64,000 nucleotides of DNA from JAVBJN01 sp031546985 (GTDB lineage Bacteria; Bacteroidota; Bacteroidia; Chitinophagales; Chitinophagaceae), in assembly GCA_031546985.1 (NCBI GenBank), contig JAVBJN010000026.1:25642-89641 (forward strand). Reading direction: 5' to 3'. The position numbers and the translations under genes were made by a program. Positions within the stretch are counted from its first letter, which is position 1. The number at the start of each line of letters is the position of its first letter. The notes below the pieces were generated by a model. It was not told where the DNA came from. It searched no databases and was given only the letters and a program-made list of their open reading frames with translations. Shown here piece after piece: positions 52,779-61,230 of this stretch.

Positions 52779-55115
52779 TTAACGTCTTCTGAAACCGCCA
52801 CCTCCAAAACCACCGCCGCTAAAGCGTCCGCCACCAAAGTTGTGCTGCATGTTCTGAAACCGTTGTGTCTGCAACTGTCCGCGCTGGCGGGCCTGGTCGG
52901 AGTTTTTAAGGTTGTTCATTACATCGGGCGATACAGCGTGCTGGGTTTGCCCGCTGATGTTGTGGTTGGGTTCAGGCATGGTTTTGCGGGTTTGCCCGCT
53001 GATATTTTTGCTGGCAGGATTGCTCACCGGGTTCCAGCCACCGCCTTTGGTGTATTGGCTCCAGCCACCATCGGTATTTTTGCGGTATACGTTGCCATCG
53101 TGGCCTACAAATGTGCCATTGGTGCCTTTGGCAACAGTGCCGTTTGCGCCGTGTGTAACCACGCCGCTTTGCCCGGTAGAGGTGCGGTAACCCGCCACGG
53201 TTCCGTTAGCCGTGGTTATATGCCCGGTTTGCGCCCATTGCCCGCCACGGGTGGCTACCGAATTGCCCCATTGCGCATAAGCGTTATGCCCTTGTGAAGT
53301 AGCTGCGTAGCCTCCGGTCCAGGGATTATAGGAGCTGGCTGCTGTACGGCCGCCATACCAGCCTTGCACAGACGCAGAACGGCCATATCTGCCCGTAGCC
53401 GGGTTGTACCATGCCGAAGTGCCTGCTGCGCCATAAGGGCCGTATACAGTGCGTCCTCCGGCAAAGCCTCCGGTCCAGGGGTTATACACAAAGCCACCAC
53501 CATAAGTGCAGGGCCACGGCCGGTAAATGGGATAGATCATTCCGGGGCCCCACCACATATAGGGCGGATAAAACCAGCCGGTACCGTAGGCGATACAGGC
53601 CCCAATGCCTACGCCAATGATGAACGCGCCAAAATAACCTGCTGTTACACTGCTTTCGACCGTGGTTTCGGTTACATTGGTCTGGGTTACATAGGTTACA
53701 TTGTATACCGGAGAACTGGGCGGAATAGTATAGATCTCGTCCGGCACATTATCGGCTACTTTCCAGGGGCCGTTGGGCTTGGTAGACATAAACCACACCG
53801 CCTGGAAACAGAGGTAATACATATCGCCCACCTTAATTACTTTCTCCTGCGTATTTACAGCGTATTCCATCGAGGTGGATTCAATGGGTTTGAATTCGGG
53901 CTGCCCGTCATAAGCCACTTTTACTTTCGATTCTACATTAGATTTTTTGACGACAGCCGTAGTTGGTATTTGTGCCAGCAACACCGCATCCGATGCGGCC
54001 TGCGTGCCGGGTACCGATGCCAGCACCCTTGCTTTGGGCGAGTTGTTGGGTATTTTAGCAAAGTCGGCCGGCAGTTTATCGCCTGCATAACTCCATGGCC
54101 CGCTTGTAGCAGCTGCTTCAAACCAACGACCAGAGAGCAATACATAGAATTTTTGAGAAGCATTGTCCAGGAAGAGATCGTTATCGGTATTGGAAACGAA
54201 CATCAATTGGGTGTTGGGAATTTTGGTGTAAATGGGTTTGCCTTTTACCGCAATAAGCTCTGCCGGCTGGTCGCTGAAGAAAATCTTAGGAGCCGTGCCG
54301 GTTGCAGCGGGTGGGGGAATCATTTTTTGGGCTTCATCAAAATTTTGTCCTGCGGGTAGTTTGCTCATTTCTGCAGGTAGTTTCGATACCGGCGACCAGG
54401 TGCCTTTAACATCGGTTGTCGTAAACCACCTGTTTTGAATCAGGGCGTAATAGGTTTTAGGTGTTTTGTCGTAGAAAACATCCCAGTTGGTATTTACTAT
54501 AAAGTCGAGATCGGTTTTATCTACCGGTGCATGGGCCGGTTCGCCCTGTATGAGCAGCAAAACTGCGGCATCTTCGCTGTAAAAGATAGCCGGGGGATCG
54601 TTTTTAACCGCCACTTTGGTAGCCGTTACCTTTCCCTGTTCCACATCAGCCATCAAGCGCTCCAGCGAAATGGGTTCGCCCCCCATAGGCATGAGTTCCT
54701 TTACCAGTTTTTCATTAGCGCTGGCAGTTGCTTCATCTGCACCGGGAAATCGCACGTCCTCCAATTTAATATCGCGGAGATATACTGTACTGGCATCTTT
54801 ATCTACCAGCGTATTGCAATGCATAGCAGCTACGCCATGCACATTGGCCCCACCTTTGGGCGTAAGCGAAAAGGCAATTCTGGCTTTAAGACTTTTCTGG
54901 TTTTTCCATTCGTCTACCTGGGGTTGGTAATACACCAGGGTAGAACCGTTTTGGGTAACCTGCCTGGGCCATCCTACATCTTTGGGCGCGGTAGATTGCG
55001 TGGCCGATTGTGCCATGCCTGCATACGGACTGAACGCGCTGATGGCAGAAGCACTCATAACCATCATGCGGCAAATAGCGTAAGGAACTTTGAACCGGGT
55101 ATTGTTATTCAGCAT
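52779..55115 (-). CDS. Secreted Gly/Tyr-rich protein with three W-F repeats (carbohydrate-binding V/XII-like)
   Basis: A 778-aa exported protein of a family often labelled carbohydrate-binding V/XII. A hydrophobic N-terminal stretch runs to about residue 36 (SAFSPYAGMAQ). A large domain (40-170) follows, then three imperfect repeats around a W-F motif: YYALIQNRWFTTTDVKGTW, YVLLSGRWFEAAATSGPW and YYLCFQAVWFMSTKPNGPW, each followed by an LPAEMSKLP-like segment. A TM-like segment (YFGAFIIGVGIGACIAYGTG, near 498-517) precedes a W/Y/G-rich section and a C-terminal tail ending GGGFGGGGFRRR. Membrane attachment is likely. Function is unknown. It is followed by the lectin-like gene after 17 bases. 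Confidence 0.75.
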   Translation of the reverse strand: MLNNNTRFKVPYAICRMMVMSASAISAFSPYAGMAQSATQSTAPKDVGWPRQVTQNGSTLVYYQPQVDEWKNQKSLKARIAFSLTPKGGANVHGVAAMHCNTLVDKDASTVYLRDIKLEDVRFPGADEATASANEKLVKELMPMGGEPISLERLMADVEQGKVTATKVAVKNDPPAIFYSEDAAVLLLIQGEPAHAPVDKTDLDFIVNTNWDVFYDKTPKTYYALIQNRWFTTTDVKGTWSPVSKLPAEMSKLPAGQNFDEAQKMIPPPAATGTAPKIFFSDQPAELIAVKGKPIYTKIPNTQLMFVSNTDNDLFLDNASQKFYVLLSGRWFEAAATSGPWSYAGDKLPADFAKIPNNSPKARVLASVPGTQAASDAVLLAQIPTTAVVKKSNVESKVKVAYDGQPEFKPIESTSMEYAVNTQEKVIKVGDMYYLCFQAVWFMSTKPNGPWKVADNVPDEIYTIPPSSPVYNVTYVTQTNVTETTVESSVTAGYFGAFIIGVGIGACIAYGTGWFYPPYMWWGPGMIYPIYRPWPCTYGGGFVYNPWTGGFAGGRTVYGPYGAAGTSAWYNPATGRYGRSASVQGWYGGRTAASSYNPWTGGYAATSQGHNAYAQWGNSVATRGGQWAQTGHITTANGTVAGYRTSTGQSGVVTHGANGTVAKGTNGTFVGHDGNVYRKNTDGGWSQYTKGGGWNPVSNPASKNISGQTRKTMPEPNHNISGQTQHAVSPDVMNNLKNSDQARQRGQLQTQRFQNMQHNFGGGRFSGGGFGGGGFRRR

Positions 55116-55750
55116 GGTCTGTATATTTAATGGTTAGTACAACAACTGTTGTGGTGTGTTCATTAATAAAAATGGTTAATAACACCATTTGGTTCTAATA
55201 AGGCAATTACCAGCAGCCGGGAAAACTGGTGTAAAACAGAGCAGAAAATGCCACTTCCGGGATTGTAATTCAATGGTTCAGAATGATTAATACCACGTGT
55301 AATGAAATCCGTACTGTATATCTGCTTGTGTACTAAATATATAACTTTTTAACATAAAACTAAAACGTCAGATTTTAGCGATTTGTTAAGCTATTATTGT
55401 GTATCCTTTCTTTTTATATGGGTGGAATTTAGTTAAAAACAAATGTTTTTATAATATTATGGTAATACGTGTATTGAATATTGTGCTTGCGGTAAACGTG
55501 TATTGCAGGCACAAGCTAACGCCCAATACATTTGCTTATAATGCCTGCGGCTCGAATACGAGTTGTAAAACAGTTTCTACCAACGGGCTTGGCATAAATG
55601 AAAGGGATTGTTAGATAAGAGATGATAAAATGAAGTAACGTAAAGATCACGCGCGGCACCAAAGTGTTAAATGATAATTAAGTATATTTATATACGTGTT
55701 TACATTTCTTACGTGCACGGTCTGAATTATTCATCTCTAAAAATACAATC
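55116..55750. other. AT-rich intergenic region with direct repeat ACGTGTATTG
   Basis: No gene is supported in these 635 bases. ACGTGTATTG occurs at 55467-55476 and 55496-55505. The open frame at 55399-55614 lacks coding character. It is the control region for divergent genes (52779 unit on minus, SDR on plus). Confidence 0.45.
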
Positions 55751-56500
55751 ATGAAAAAACTGGAAAACAAAGTTGTCTTTATTACCGGTGGCAATTCCGG
55801 TATAGGAAAAGCATCTGCTATTGCAGCGGCAGAAGAGGGCGCTATTGTAGTGGTAGCCGATCTGGCTAATTCGGATCATGAAGGAACCATGAAAGAACTT
55901 CAGGCCATTTCGCTCAAGTCGATGTTTGTGCCGATTGATGTGGCAGACTCTCCCAGTGTACAGGCAGCGATTGAAGCTACCGTTAAGGCGCATGGCCGGT
56001 TGGATGTAGCTTTAAACAACGCTGGCATTGGCGCGCCGTATTCGGGCATTCACGATATGGACGAAAAAGTGTGGCAGAAGATCATCAACATAAACCTTAC
56101 GGGGCAGTTTTTTTGTGTAAAATATGAATTGCAGCAGTTCCTTAAACAAGGTGGCGGGGTAATTGTAAACCTGGCTTCGCTGGCGGGTTTGGTAGCAGAA
56201 CCGGGCCTTGCGCCATATACCGCGGCCAAGCATGGTGTGCTGGGACTTACCAAAAATATAGCGGTGCAATATGGCGGGCAAAACATTCGTGCCAATGCGA
56301 TATGCCCTTATTATATAGATACGCCGTTGCTCAACGATCTGAACGCCGATGTGCGGGACAAATGGATTGCCCGTACGCCTATTCACCGTTTGGGCAGGGC
56401 CGAAGAAGTGGCTAAAGCATTTATCTTCTTTGCTTCGGACGATTCCAGCTATTGCAACGGCAGCATACTGGCTATTGATGGTGGTGTGCTGGCCGGATAG
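55751..56500 (+). CDS. Short-chain dehydrogenase/reductase (SDR)
   Basis: A 249-aa classical SDR. The cofactor motif is TGGNSGIGKA (near 12-21). NNAG is at about 89-92 (ALNNAGIG), the catalytic Ser is in ASLAGL, and the Tyr-Lys is in YTAAKHGVLGL. The C-terminus reads DGGVLAG. D37-like acidic residues after beta-2 (VADLANS) suggest NAD rather than NADP, but this is inference. It is monocistronic; the substrate is unknown. Confidence 0.93.
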   Translation: MKKLENKVVFITGGNSGIGKASAIAAAEEGAIVVVADLANSDHEGTMKELQAISLKSMFVPIDVADSPSVQAAIEATVKAHGRLDVALNNAGIGAPYSGIHDMDEKVWQKIININLTGQFFCVKYELQQFLKQGGGVIVNLASLAGLVAEPGLAPYTAAKHGVLGLTKNIAVQYGGQNIRANAICPYYIDTPLLNDLNADVRDKWIARTPIHRLGRAEEVAKAFIFFASDDSSYCNGSILAIDGGVLAG

Positions 56501-56565
56501 CATTGGATGCCTGATGTCTGATTTGAAGATCGCTGATTTGAGTCAACAGAACTTTGTCGCACGGG

Positions 56566-56582
56566 CCTTCGACAAGCTCAGG
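56566..56582 (+). repeat. Stray copy of CCTTCGACAAGCTCAGG
   Basis: The 17-base core of the mosaic repeat seen at 1.7-1.9 kb and 58.4-59.2 kb, here without the hairpin insert. Confidence 0.8.
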
Positions 56583-56633
56583 CACCGGTAAATTCTGGCA
56601 TTCGGCGTCTGATTTTGTCGAAAGTACAATAAC

Positions 56634-56670
56634 AAAAGACCTGTAAGGAATACTACCTAACAGGTCTTTT
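56634..56670. terminator. Bidirectional terminator
   Basis: AAAAGACCTG pairs with CAGGTCTTTT with further inner pairing. It lies between the convergent genes ending at 56500 and 56694. Confidence 0.85.
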
Positions 56671-56693
56671 TATTTAAATCAGCGATTGTACAA

Positions 56694-57323
56694 TCAGCCA
56701 TCAGCGATTTTCTTCATCACCTTTTCTACCCGTTTTCTTTTGCTGTCCGATTCTATTTCGGAGAGGCGGCTTTGCAGTGTTTTTAAAAAGACGGGGTAAT
56801 GTGTTTTGGGTAAATGTGGTAACGCATCTTCTGCGTATTTGGGCAGTTGGTTGGTGGGCGCGGTTTGCAGCTGCTCCATCAGCAATGGTACAATAGCAGC
56901 AGCTTTAGTTTTTTCTTTAAGCAGGTGTATCAGTATGTTCACGGCATGGTCGCGCGTGATTACAGAGCCCGAATCTGCTACCGATAAAATGATGGGCAGT
57001 TGCTCAAACATCCAATCGGGTTGCAGTGGGGTAATGGTGCCAAGCGCAGTCATAGCGCCCCATACAAGGCGGTTGTTTTTGCTTTGCAGTAAAGTCAGCA
57101 GCTCCGGTGCGTATTGTTTGATGAGTGCTGGTTTTCGTTCGCCAATCTCATACAATACTTTAACGGCATCGCTTTGGATCTGTTTGTTGCGGTGTTGTAA
57201 TAGCGTTACTAATTCTGCTATGCCTGCTTTATCGTTTGCAGCACAAAGCGCTTCGGCCAGTTCAATATTGGGTTGTTCGTCGCGGTTGCCTGTGCTGGAT
57301 GCAAGTTGATCTATAATAGCCAT
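56694..57323 (-). CDS. HEAT-repeat protein
   Basis: A 209-aa all-helical protein made of HEAT/PBS-like repeats of about 35-40 residues (DKAGIAELVTLLQHRNKQIQ; SDAVKVLYEIGERKPALIKQ; the LVWGAMTALGTITPLQP and ITRDHAVNILIHLLKEK blocks). Such repeats form protein-binding solenoids. It begins 5 bases after the methyltransferase stop, so the pair is one unit, and it might dock on that enzyme or its target. No catalytic motif is seen. Confidence 0.83.
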   Translation of the reverse strand: MAIIDQLASSTGNRDEQPNIELAEALCAANDKAGIAELVTLLQHRNKQIQSDAVKVLYEIGERKPALIKQYAPELLTLLQSKNNRLVWGAMTALGTITPLQPDWMFEQLPIILSVADSGSVITRDHAVNILIHLLKEKTKAAAIVPLLMEQLQTAPTNQLPKYAEDALPHLPKTHYPVFLKTLQSRLSEIESDSKRKRVEKVMKKIADG

Positions 57324-57328
57324 GATTT

Positions 57329-58120
57329 TTAGGGTTTGGTTGCCACTACGGCATAAGTCATTGGTATTTTATCTTCCATCGGTGCTATGCGGTAGCGCCC
57401 GGGTTGGATTTCTACGGTATTGCTGAAACAATTATAAGGAGCGTAATCGTACTCCAGGAATTCGCTGAGTTGTAAGCCATTGTGCAATAAAGCGCCAATC
57501 ACTTCTGCCAGGCCATGATTCCAGCTTACCGATTGCAGGTTAATATTGGCCTCCTCATCGGCGTAAGTACCCGTTTCTGTTTCTATAATTGCATCCCGTT
57601 TAAAATAAGGGTATTCAACTTTCGTAAAATCGTTGTCAAATATCCAGACTACCGGGTGAAACTCTACCAATACCAGTTTACCACCGGGTTTCAGCATTTT
57701 TTGTACCACCGAAGCCCATTGCTGCATATCTGGCAGCCAGCCCAGTACGCCATATGAAGTATATACGATATCGAATTGTTGGGTAACATGCGTTGGTGTG
57801 TCGTACACATCACAGCAGACAAATGTGGCATCAAGCGCTAGTGTTTCGTTTAGTTGGGCAGCGGTGCGTATGGCTTCGTCAGAAATGTCTACACCGGTTA
57901 CTGTAGCGCCCATACGGGCCAGCGAGAGGCTGTCTTGCCCAAAATGGCATTGCAGGTGCAGGATGGACTTGCCTTTTACATCGCCCAGCAATTCCAGTTC
58001 TATGGGTTGCAACGAAGACCAGCCCTGCATAAAGGCGCTGAGGTTGTAGAATTCGGTTTGCGGGTGCACGGCGGCCCGGGCGTTCCAAAAGGTGGTGTTA
58101 ATGGTTTTATAATCTATCAT
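57329..58120 (-). CDS. Class I SAM-dependent methyltransferase
   Basis: A 263-aa cytosolic enzyme. Motif I ILHLQCHFGQDSLSLARMG (a variant with LQCHFGQDS in place of ExGxGxG), motif II GVDISDEAIRTA, an acidic position in CCDVYDT, and motif IV PGGKLVLVEFHPV. The UbiE/Methyltransf_25 family fits. The motif I form is shared by a group of Bacteroidota/Firmicutes small-molecule methyltransferases. It is upstream of the HEAT-repeat gene on the same strand. The substrate is unknown. Confidence 0.88.
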   Translation of the reverse strand: MIDYKTINTTFWNARAAVHPQTEFYNLSAFMQGWSSLQPIELELLGDVKGKSILHLQCHFGQDSLSLARMGATVTGVDISDEAIRTAAQLNETLALDATFVCCDVYDTPTHVTQQFDIVYTSYGVLGWLPDMQQWASVVQKMLKPGGKLVLVEFHPVVWIFDNDFTKVEYPYFKRDAIIETETGTYADEEANINLQSVSWNHGLAEVIGALLHNGLQLSEFLEYDYAPYNCFSNTVEIQPGRYRIAPMEDKIPMTYAVVATKP

Positions 58121-58261
58121 GAATTGTGGTTTATAGTAGCCAGATCCTGCCCAAACTGGAGCAGGTAACCGTTGTTGTCGTAATTGGCAAATTAAGGGTA
58201 ATGAAGTTATGAATTTCTGGGAAAGGGTATTAGCTGCTCGTAGTGGCGCAACAAAAACAGC

Positions 58262-59180
58262 GTTTTAATGCTTTCTCGCAAAGGCGCTAAGGATAACATA
58301 GTTGCTCGCAGCGACGCAGCGCCACGGTGTGTGTTGGGTTTCGCGCAAGGACGCAAGATGAAGAAATGCGCGGAGGAAACTACTCGCTGCGACACGGAGG
58401 CGTAACGGAAATGCTCGCAAAGGAGATCTGCGTAATCAGCGTGGTTTTTGGTCTGCGTAAATCTGCGGGAGATTGTTTGCGTCGGCCCTTCGACAAGGCC
58501 TGTCCCGCCCGTGCGGGGCTCAGGAACCTCCCTTCGACAAAGCCTGCCCCGCTCAAGCGGGGAGCAGGATCTCTTCGAGGATAACATAGTTGCTCGCAGC
58601 AACGCAGCGACACGATGTGTGTTGGGTTTCGCGCAAGGACGCAAGATGAAGAAATGCGCGGAGGAAACTACTCGCTGCGACACGGAGGCGTAACGGAAAT
58701 GCTCGCAAAGGAGATCTGCGTAATCTGCGTGGTTTTTGGTCTGCGTAAATCTGCGGGAGATTGTTTGCGTCGGCCCTTCGACAGGCTCAGGAACCTCCCT
58801 TCGACAAGGCCTGTCCCGCTCAAGCGGGGAGCAGGATCTCTTCGAGGATAAATTAGTTGCTCGCAGCGACGCAGCGCCACGGTGTGTGTTGGGTTTCGCG
58901 CAAGGACGCAAGATGAAGAAATGCGCGGAGGAAACTGCTCGCTGCGACACGGAGGCGTAACGGAAATGCTCGCAAAGGAGATCTGCGTAATCTGCGTGGT
59001 TTTTGATCTGCGTAAATCTGCGGGAGATTGTTTGCGTCGGCCCTTCGACAAGGCCTGTCCCGCCCGTGCGGGGCTCAGGAATCTCCCTTCAACAAGGCCT
59101 GCCCCGCTCAAGCGGGGCTCAGGAACCTCCCTTTGGCGGAGCCTGTCCTGCCTGTGTTGGGCTCAGGAACCTCCTTTCGA
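58262..59180. repeat. Three tandem copies of a mosaic repeat (288 and 267 bp periods)
   Basis: The start motif GGATAACATAGTTGCTCGCA occurs at about 58291 and 58579, with a GGATAAATTAGTTGC variant at 58846. Within each unit runs the order CGCAAGGACGCAAGATGAAG, GGAAATGCTCGCAAAGGAG, ATCTGCGTAAT, TCTGCGGGAGATTGTTTGCG, then TTCGACAAG..CTCAGGAACCTCCC modules. The period change 288 to 267 equals one 21-base hairpin insert (GCCTGTCCCGCCCGTGCGGGG) within TTCGACAAG|CTCAGG. Open frames through it, such as 58207-58950 on minus, are repeat artefacts. The whole 58121-59236 spacer holds only this and a terminator. Confidence 0.9.
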
Positions 59181-59186
59181 CAAAAT

Positions 59187-59216
59187 AAAAAGCCTCCCTG
59201 GTTGGGGAGGCTTTTT
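59187..59216 (-). terminator. Terminator of the DUF6580 gene
   Basis: AAAAAGCCTCCC pairs with GGGAGGCTTTTT; the T-run is on the minus strand, 20 bases past the stop at 59237. Confidence 0.9.
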
Positions 59217-59236
59217 ATCGTAATGTTTTGTGCAGA

Positions 59237-59776
59237 TTAAGCCAGTTGCTTTTTAAAGTAAGTCTGGTTAATGAGGCTATATGTTCCAAACAGCAGACCG
59301 GAGTAAACCAGGTTGCTCAGTACGGTATTTTTAAAGAACGGGATAGCAGCTGTGTAGCAAGCCATCAGACCTTCGCTGGTTTTAGGATACAGCAGCCCTT
59401 CCATCCAAACACCAAAGTTGGAGATAGCGAAGAACAATACAGCGCCCATCAAAGCGTGGCCGGTTACATTAAGCGCAGATGGTTTGTTCATACGGGTAGC
59501 CAGGAAGGTTACCAGGATGGTTGCACCATATACATACAGTTGTGTAGAACCGTAAAAGCCCCATCCGGTAGTCATTTGAATAACCAGGTCGGAAAGGAAT
59601 AAGGCTACCAGCGGCAGCGCATAAGCGTATTTTTTATCTTTCAGGATGGCTCCGCCAAAGATGCCCATCGCGGCGATAGGGGCAAAGTTCATAGGGTGGG
59701 GAATAAGGCGGCTCATGGCAGCGGCCAGTACCAGAACACCTACGGCGCCAATCTGTAATATCTGTTGTTTTTTCAT
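59237..59776 (-). CDS. DUF6580 membrane protein (putative transport, ECF S-like)
   Basis: A 179-aa protein with five to six TM helices. The opening VLAAAMSRLIPHPMNFAPIAAMGIFGG is the DUF6580 signature, followed by KKYAYALPLVALFLSDLVIQ, LYVYGATILVTFLATRM, and ALMGAVLFFAISNFGVW. Such proteins resemble ECF transporter substrate-binding subunits and may take up a vitamin or cofactor, but no ligand is named. No riboswitch is seen upstream. The start at ATG 59776 (MKKQQILQ) is chosen over an alternative TTG two codons upstream. Confidence 0.85.
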   Translation of the reverse strand: MKKQQILQIGAVGVLVLAAAMSRLIPHPMNFAPIAAMGIFGGAILKDKKYAYALPLVALFLSDLVIQMTTGWGFYGSTQLYVYGATILVTFLATRMNKPSALNVTGHALMGAVLFFAISNFGVWMEGLLYPKTSEGLMACYTAAIPFFKNTVLSNLVYSGLLFGTYSLINQTYFKKQLA

Positions 59777-59834
59777 GTTCAAGGGTTTACCTGATGCAAA
59801 TTTCTAAAATTCCTGCTAGAGATGCAAATCTGAA

Positions 59835-60824
59835 TTATGCATCCAGTTTTTGCAGCGAGTTTTTAAGCTGGTCAATCACTTTTACTTCCATCACATCTAC
59901 TTGTCTTTCCTGGGCCAGGTACCAGCTTATCCAGTCGCCCAGATGCACGAGGTAAATGGCGTTTTCCCAATAAGAAGAGCCTTTGGAATGGATTTCGAAG
60001 ATATGGGGGGTGTAATTGCGAATCACTTCTTTGTTTACTTCTACACGGTGTACCGAGCGGGAGTAATCGCTGTGGTTGCGGAAAATAACTACGGCCAGGT
60101 TGTCGTAATTGTTTCTCCAGCCCACCAGCTCATTGTGGTTCATTTCGGGAATCACATTGTGCCAGCACAGCATTTTACCGTTTTCGTTCACTTGTTGGCG
60201 GAAACGTACGGCTACGCCTTCAAAACCGGAGATGCTGTAGATTACCGGAATTTTATCGGCCAGTTCTTTCGCCAGACCTTCGGCTTTTTCCTTAATCGCT
60301 TCTTCTTCGGTATCGAGCAGGTGAATGGCCGCTTTAAATTCGCCGATAAACGCATCGTTTACCAGGTTAAGACGGTACATGGTGTACATAATCTGCACCA
60401 GCGAGTAACCGAGGCAGGAGCGGGGAGGGTTGCCACCCGGAATAATAATCAGATCCAGGTTGTGCTCCTTAGCCAGCTCGGCCACTTTGCCACCCGATGT
60501 AACGCACACGATTTTGGCATTGCACTCGATCGCTCTTTCCAGTACCGATACGGTTTCTTCGGTATTACCGGAGTAAGACGAAATGATAACCAGGGTATCC
60601 TCTCCTACAAAAGCAGGCAGGAAATAATCTTTATTAACAGTAAAAGGAACTTTCAGTTTATCGTATACATAATCCAGTACAATGCTGCCGCCGATACCGC
60701 TGCCGCCGAGGCCCGATACCAGCACATTGCTGATAGGAGTAGATGCCGGTGATATATGAGCCTGCTCACCAATGGTGAGTGCTTCGCTGAGTTGGGTTGT
60801 AAAATTTGCTATTAGCTGATTCAT
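59835..60824 (-). CDS. Bifunctional phosphoglucose/phosphomannose isomerase (SIS domains)
   Basis: A 329-aa cytosolic sugar-phosphate isomerase of the PGI/PMI family. The N-terminal SIS domain has SGLGGSGIGGSIVLDYV and IISSYSGNTEETVSVLERA. The hallmark PPRSCLGYSLVQ is present, with an EMNHNELVGW motif in the second domain holding the catalytic Glu/His. It interconverts glucose-6-P, fructose-6-P and mannose-6-P. It is 58 bases from the DUF6580 gene on the same strand and divergent from yraN. A -7-like box for it (TATATTTG on the minus strand, 60861-60854) overlaps the yraN leader. Confidence 0.93.
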   Translation of the reverse strand: MNQLIANFTTQLSEALTIGEQAHISPASTPISNVLVSGLGGSGIGGSIVLDYVYDKLKVPFTVNKDYFLPAFVGEDTLVIISSYSGNTEETVSVLERAIECNAKIVCVTSGGKVAELAKEHNLDLIIIPGGNPPRSCLGYSLVQIMYTMYRLNLVNDAFIGEFKAAIHLLDTEEEAIKEKAEGLAKELADKIPVIYSISGFEGVAVRFRQQVNENGKMLCWHNVIPEMNHNELVGWRNNYDNLAVVIFRNHSDYSRSVHRVEVNKEVIRNYTPHIFEIHSKGSSYWENAIYLVHLGDWISWYLAQERQVDVMEVKVIDQLKNSLQKLDA

Positions 60825-60837
60825 GGTAAATAGCTGC

Positions 60838-60861
60838 TATTTTTGTAAACGGGCAAATATA
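60838..60861. promoter_or_regulatory. Facing -7 boxes of pgi/pmi and yraN
   Basis: TATTTTTG at 60838-60845 on plus serves yraN; CAAATATA at 60854-60861 reads TATATTTG on minus and serves the isomerase. They are 8 bases apart, so the two polymerases would compete. Confidence 0.4.
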
Positions 60862-60870
60862 AATATTCGG

Positions 60871-61230
60871 ATGGCCAATAGCAAGCAAACTGGAAACTTT
60901 GGTGAACAACTGGCGTTAAATTATTTGAAACAGCAGGGAATGAGCATTTTGGCGGTCAATTGGCGGGCCGGACAGGCCGAAATCGACATTATAGCCGAAG
61001 AAGACGGAATCCCGGTGTTTGTAGAGGTAAAAAGCCGTTCTTCGGCACGTTTTGGCAATCCCGAAGCTGCTGTGGGGATTGCAAAGCAACGCCAGATCCG
61101 TAAGGCTGCCGAGGCTTATATCGCGCAAAAAAATATCGAAACGGAGATCCGCTTCGATATTGTAGCTATAACGTATAAAAAAGAGGGTCCCGAAGTGGTA
61201 CACATCCGGGACGCCTTTTTCGGATATTAA
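60871..61230 (+). CDS. yraN: YraN family protein (UPF0102, putative endonuclease fold)
   Basis: A 119-aa cytosolic protein. The PD-(D/E)xK-like nuclease signature is visible as GNFGEQLALNYL, ILAVNWRAGQAEIDIIAEEDG and PVFVEVKSRSS (catalytic D, E and K of the fold), then KQRQIRKAAEAYI. The family is conserved across bacteria, with a proposed but unproven role in DNA processing near replication or recombination. ATG 60871 is favoured over an upstream in-frame codon because the family starts with MANxxxxGxxGE. It overlaps the convergent purB stop by 4 bases. Confidence 0.88.
   Translation: MANSKQTGNFGEQLALNYLKQQGMSILAVNWRAGQAEIDIIAEEDGIPVFVEVKSRSSARFGNPEAAVGIAKQRQIRKAAEAYIAQKNIETEIRFDIVAITYKKEGPEVVHIRDAFFGY

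Noticed and set aside
53364..54359. 331-codon plus-strand open frame
   Set aside because: Antisense to the 52779-55115 gene; no recognisable domain.
58207..58950. 247-codon minus-strand open frame with internal protein-level repeats
   Set aside because: It follows the tandem DNA repeat exactly and changes frame meaning with the 21-base insert. It is a repeat artefact.
58262..59180. CRISPR array
   Set aside because: Repeats are 267-288 bp with no short repeat-spacer alternation, and no cas genes are nearby.
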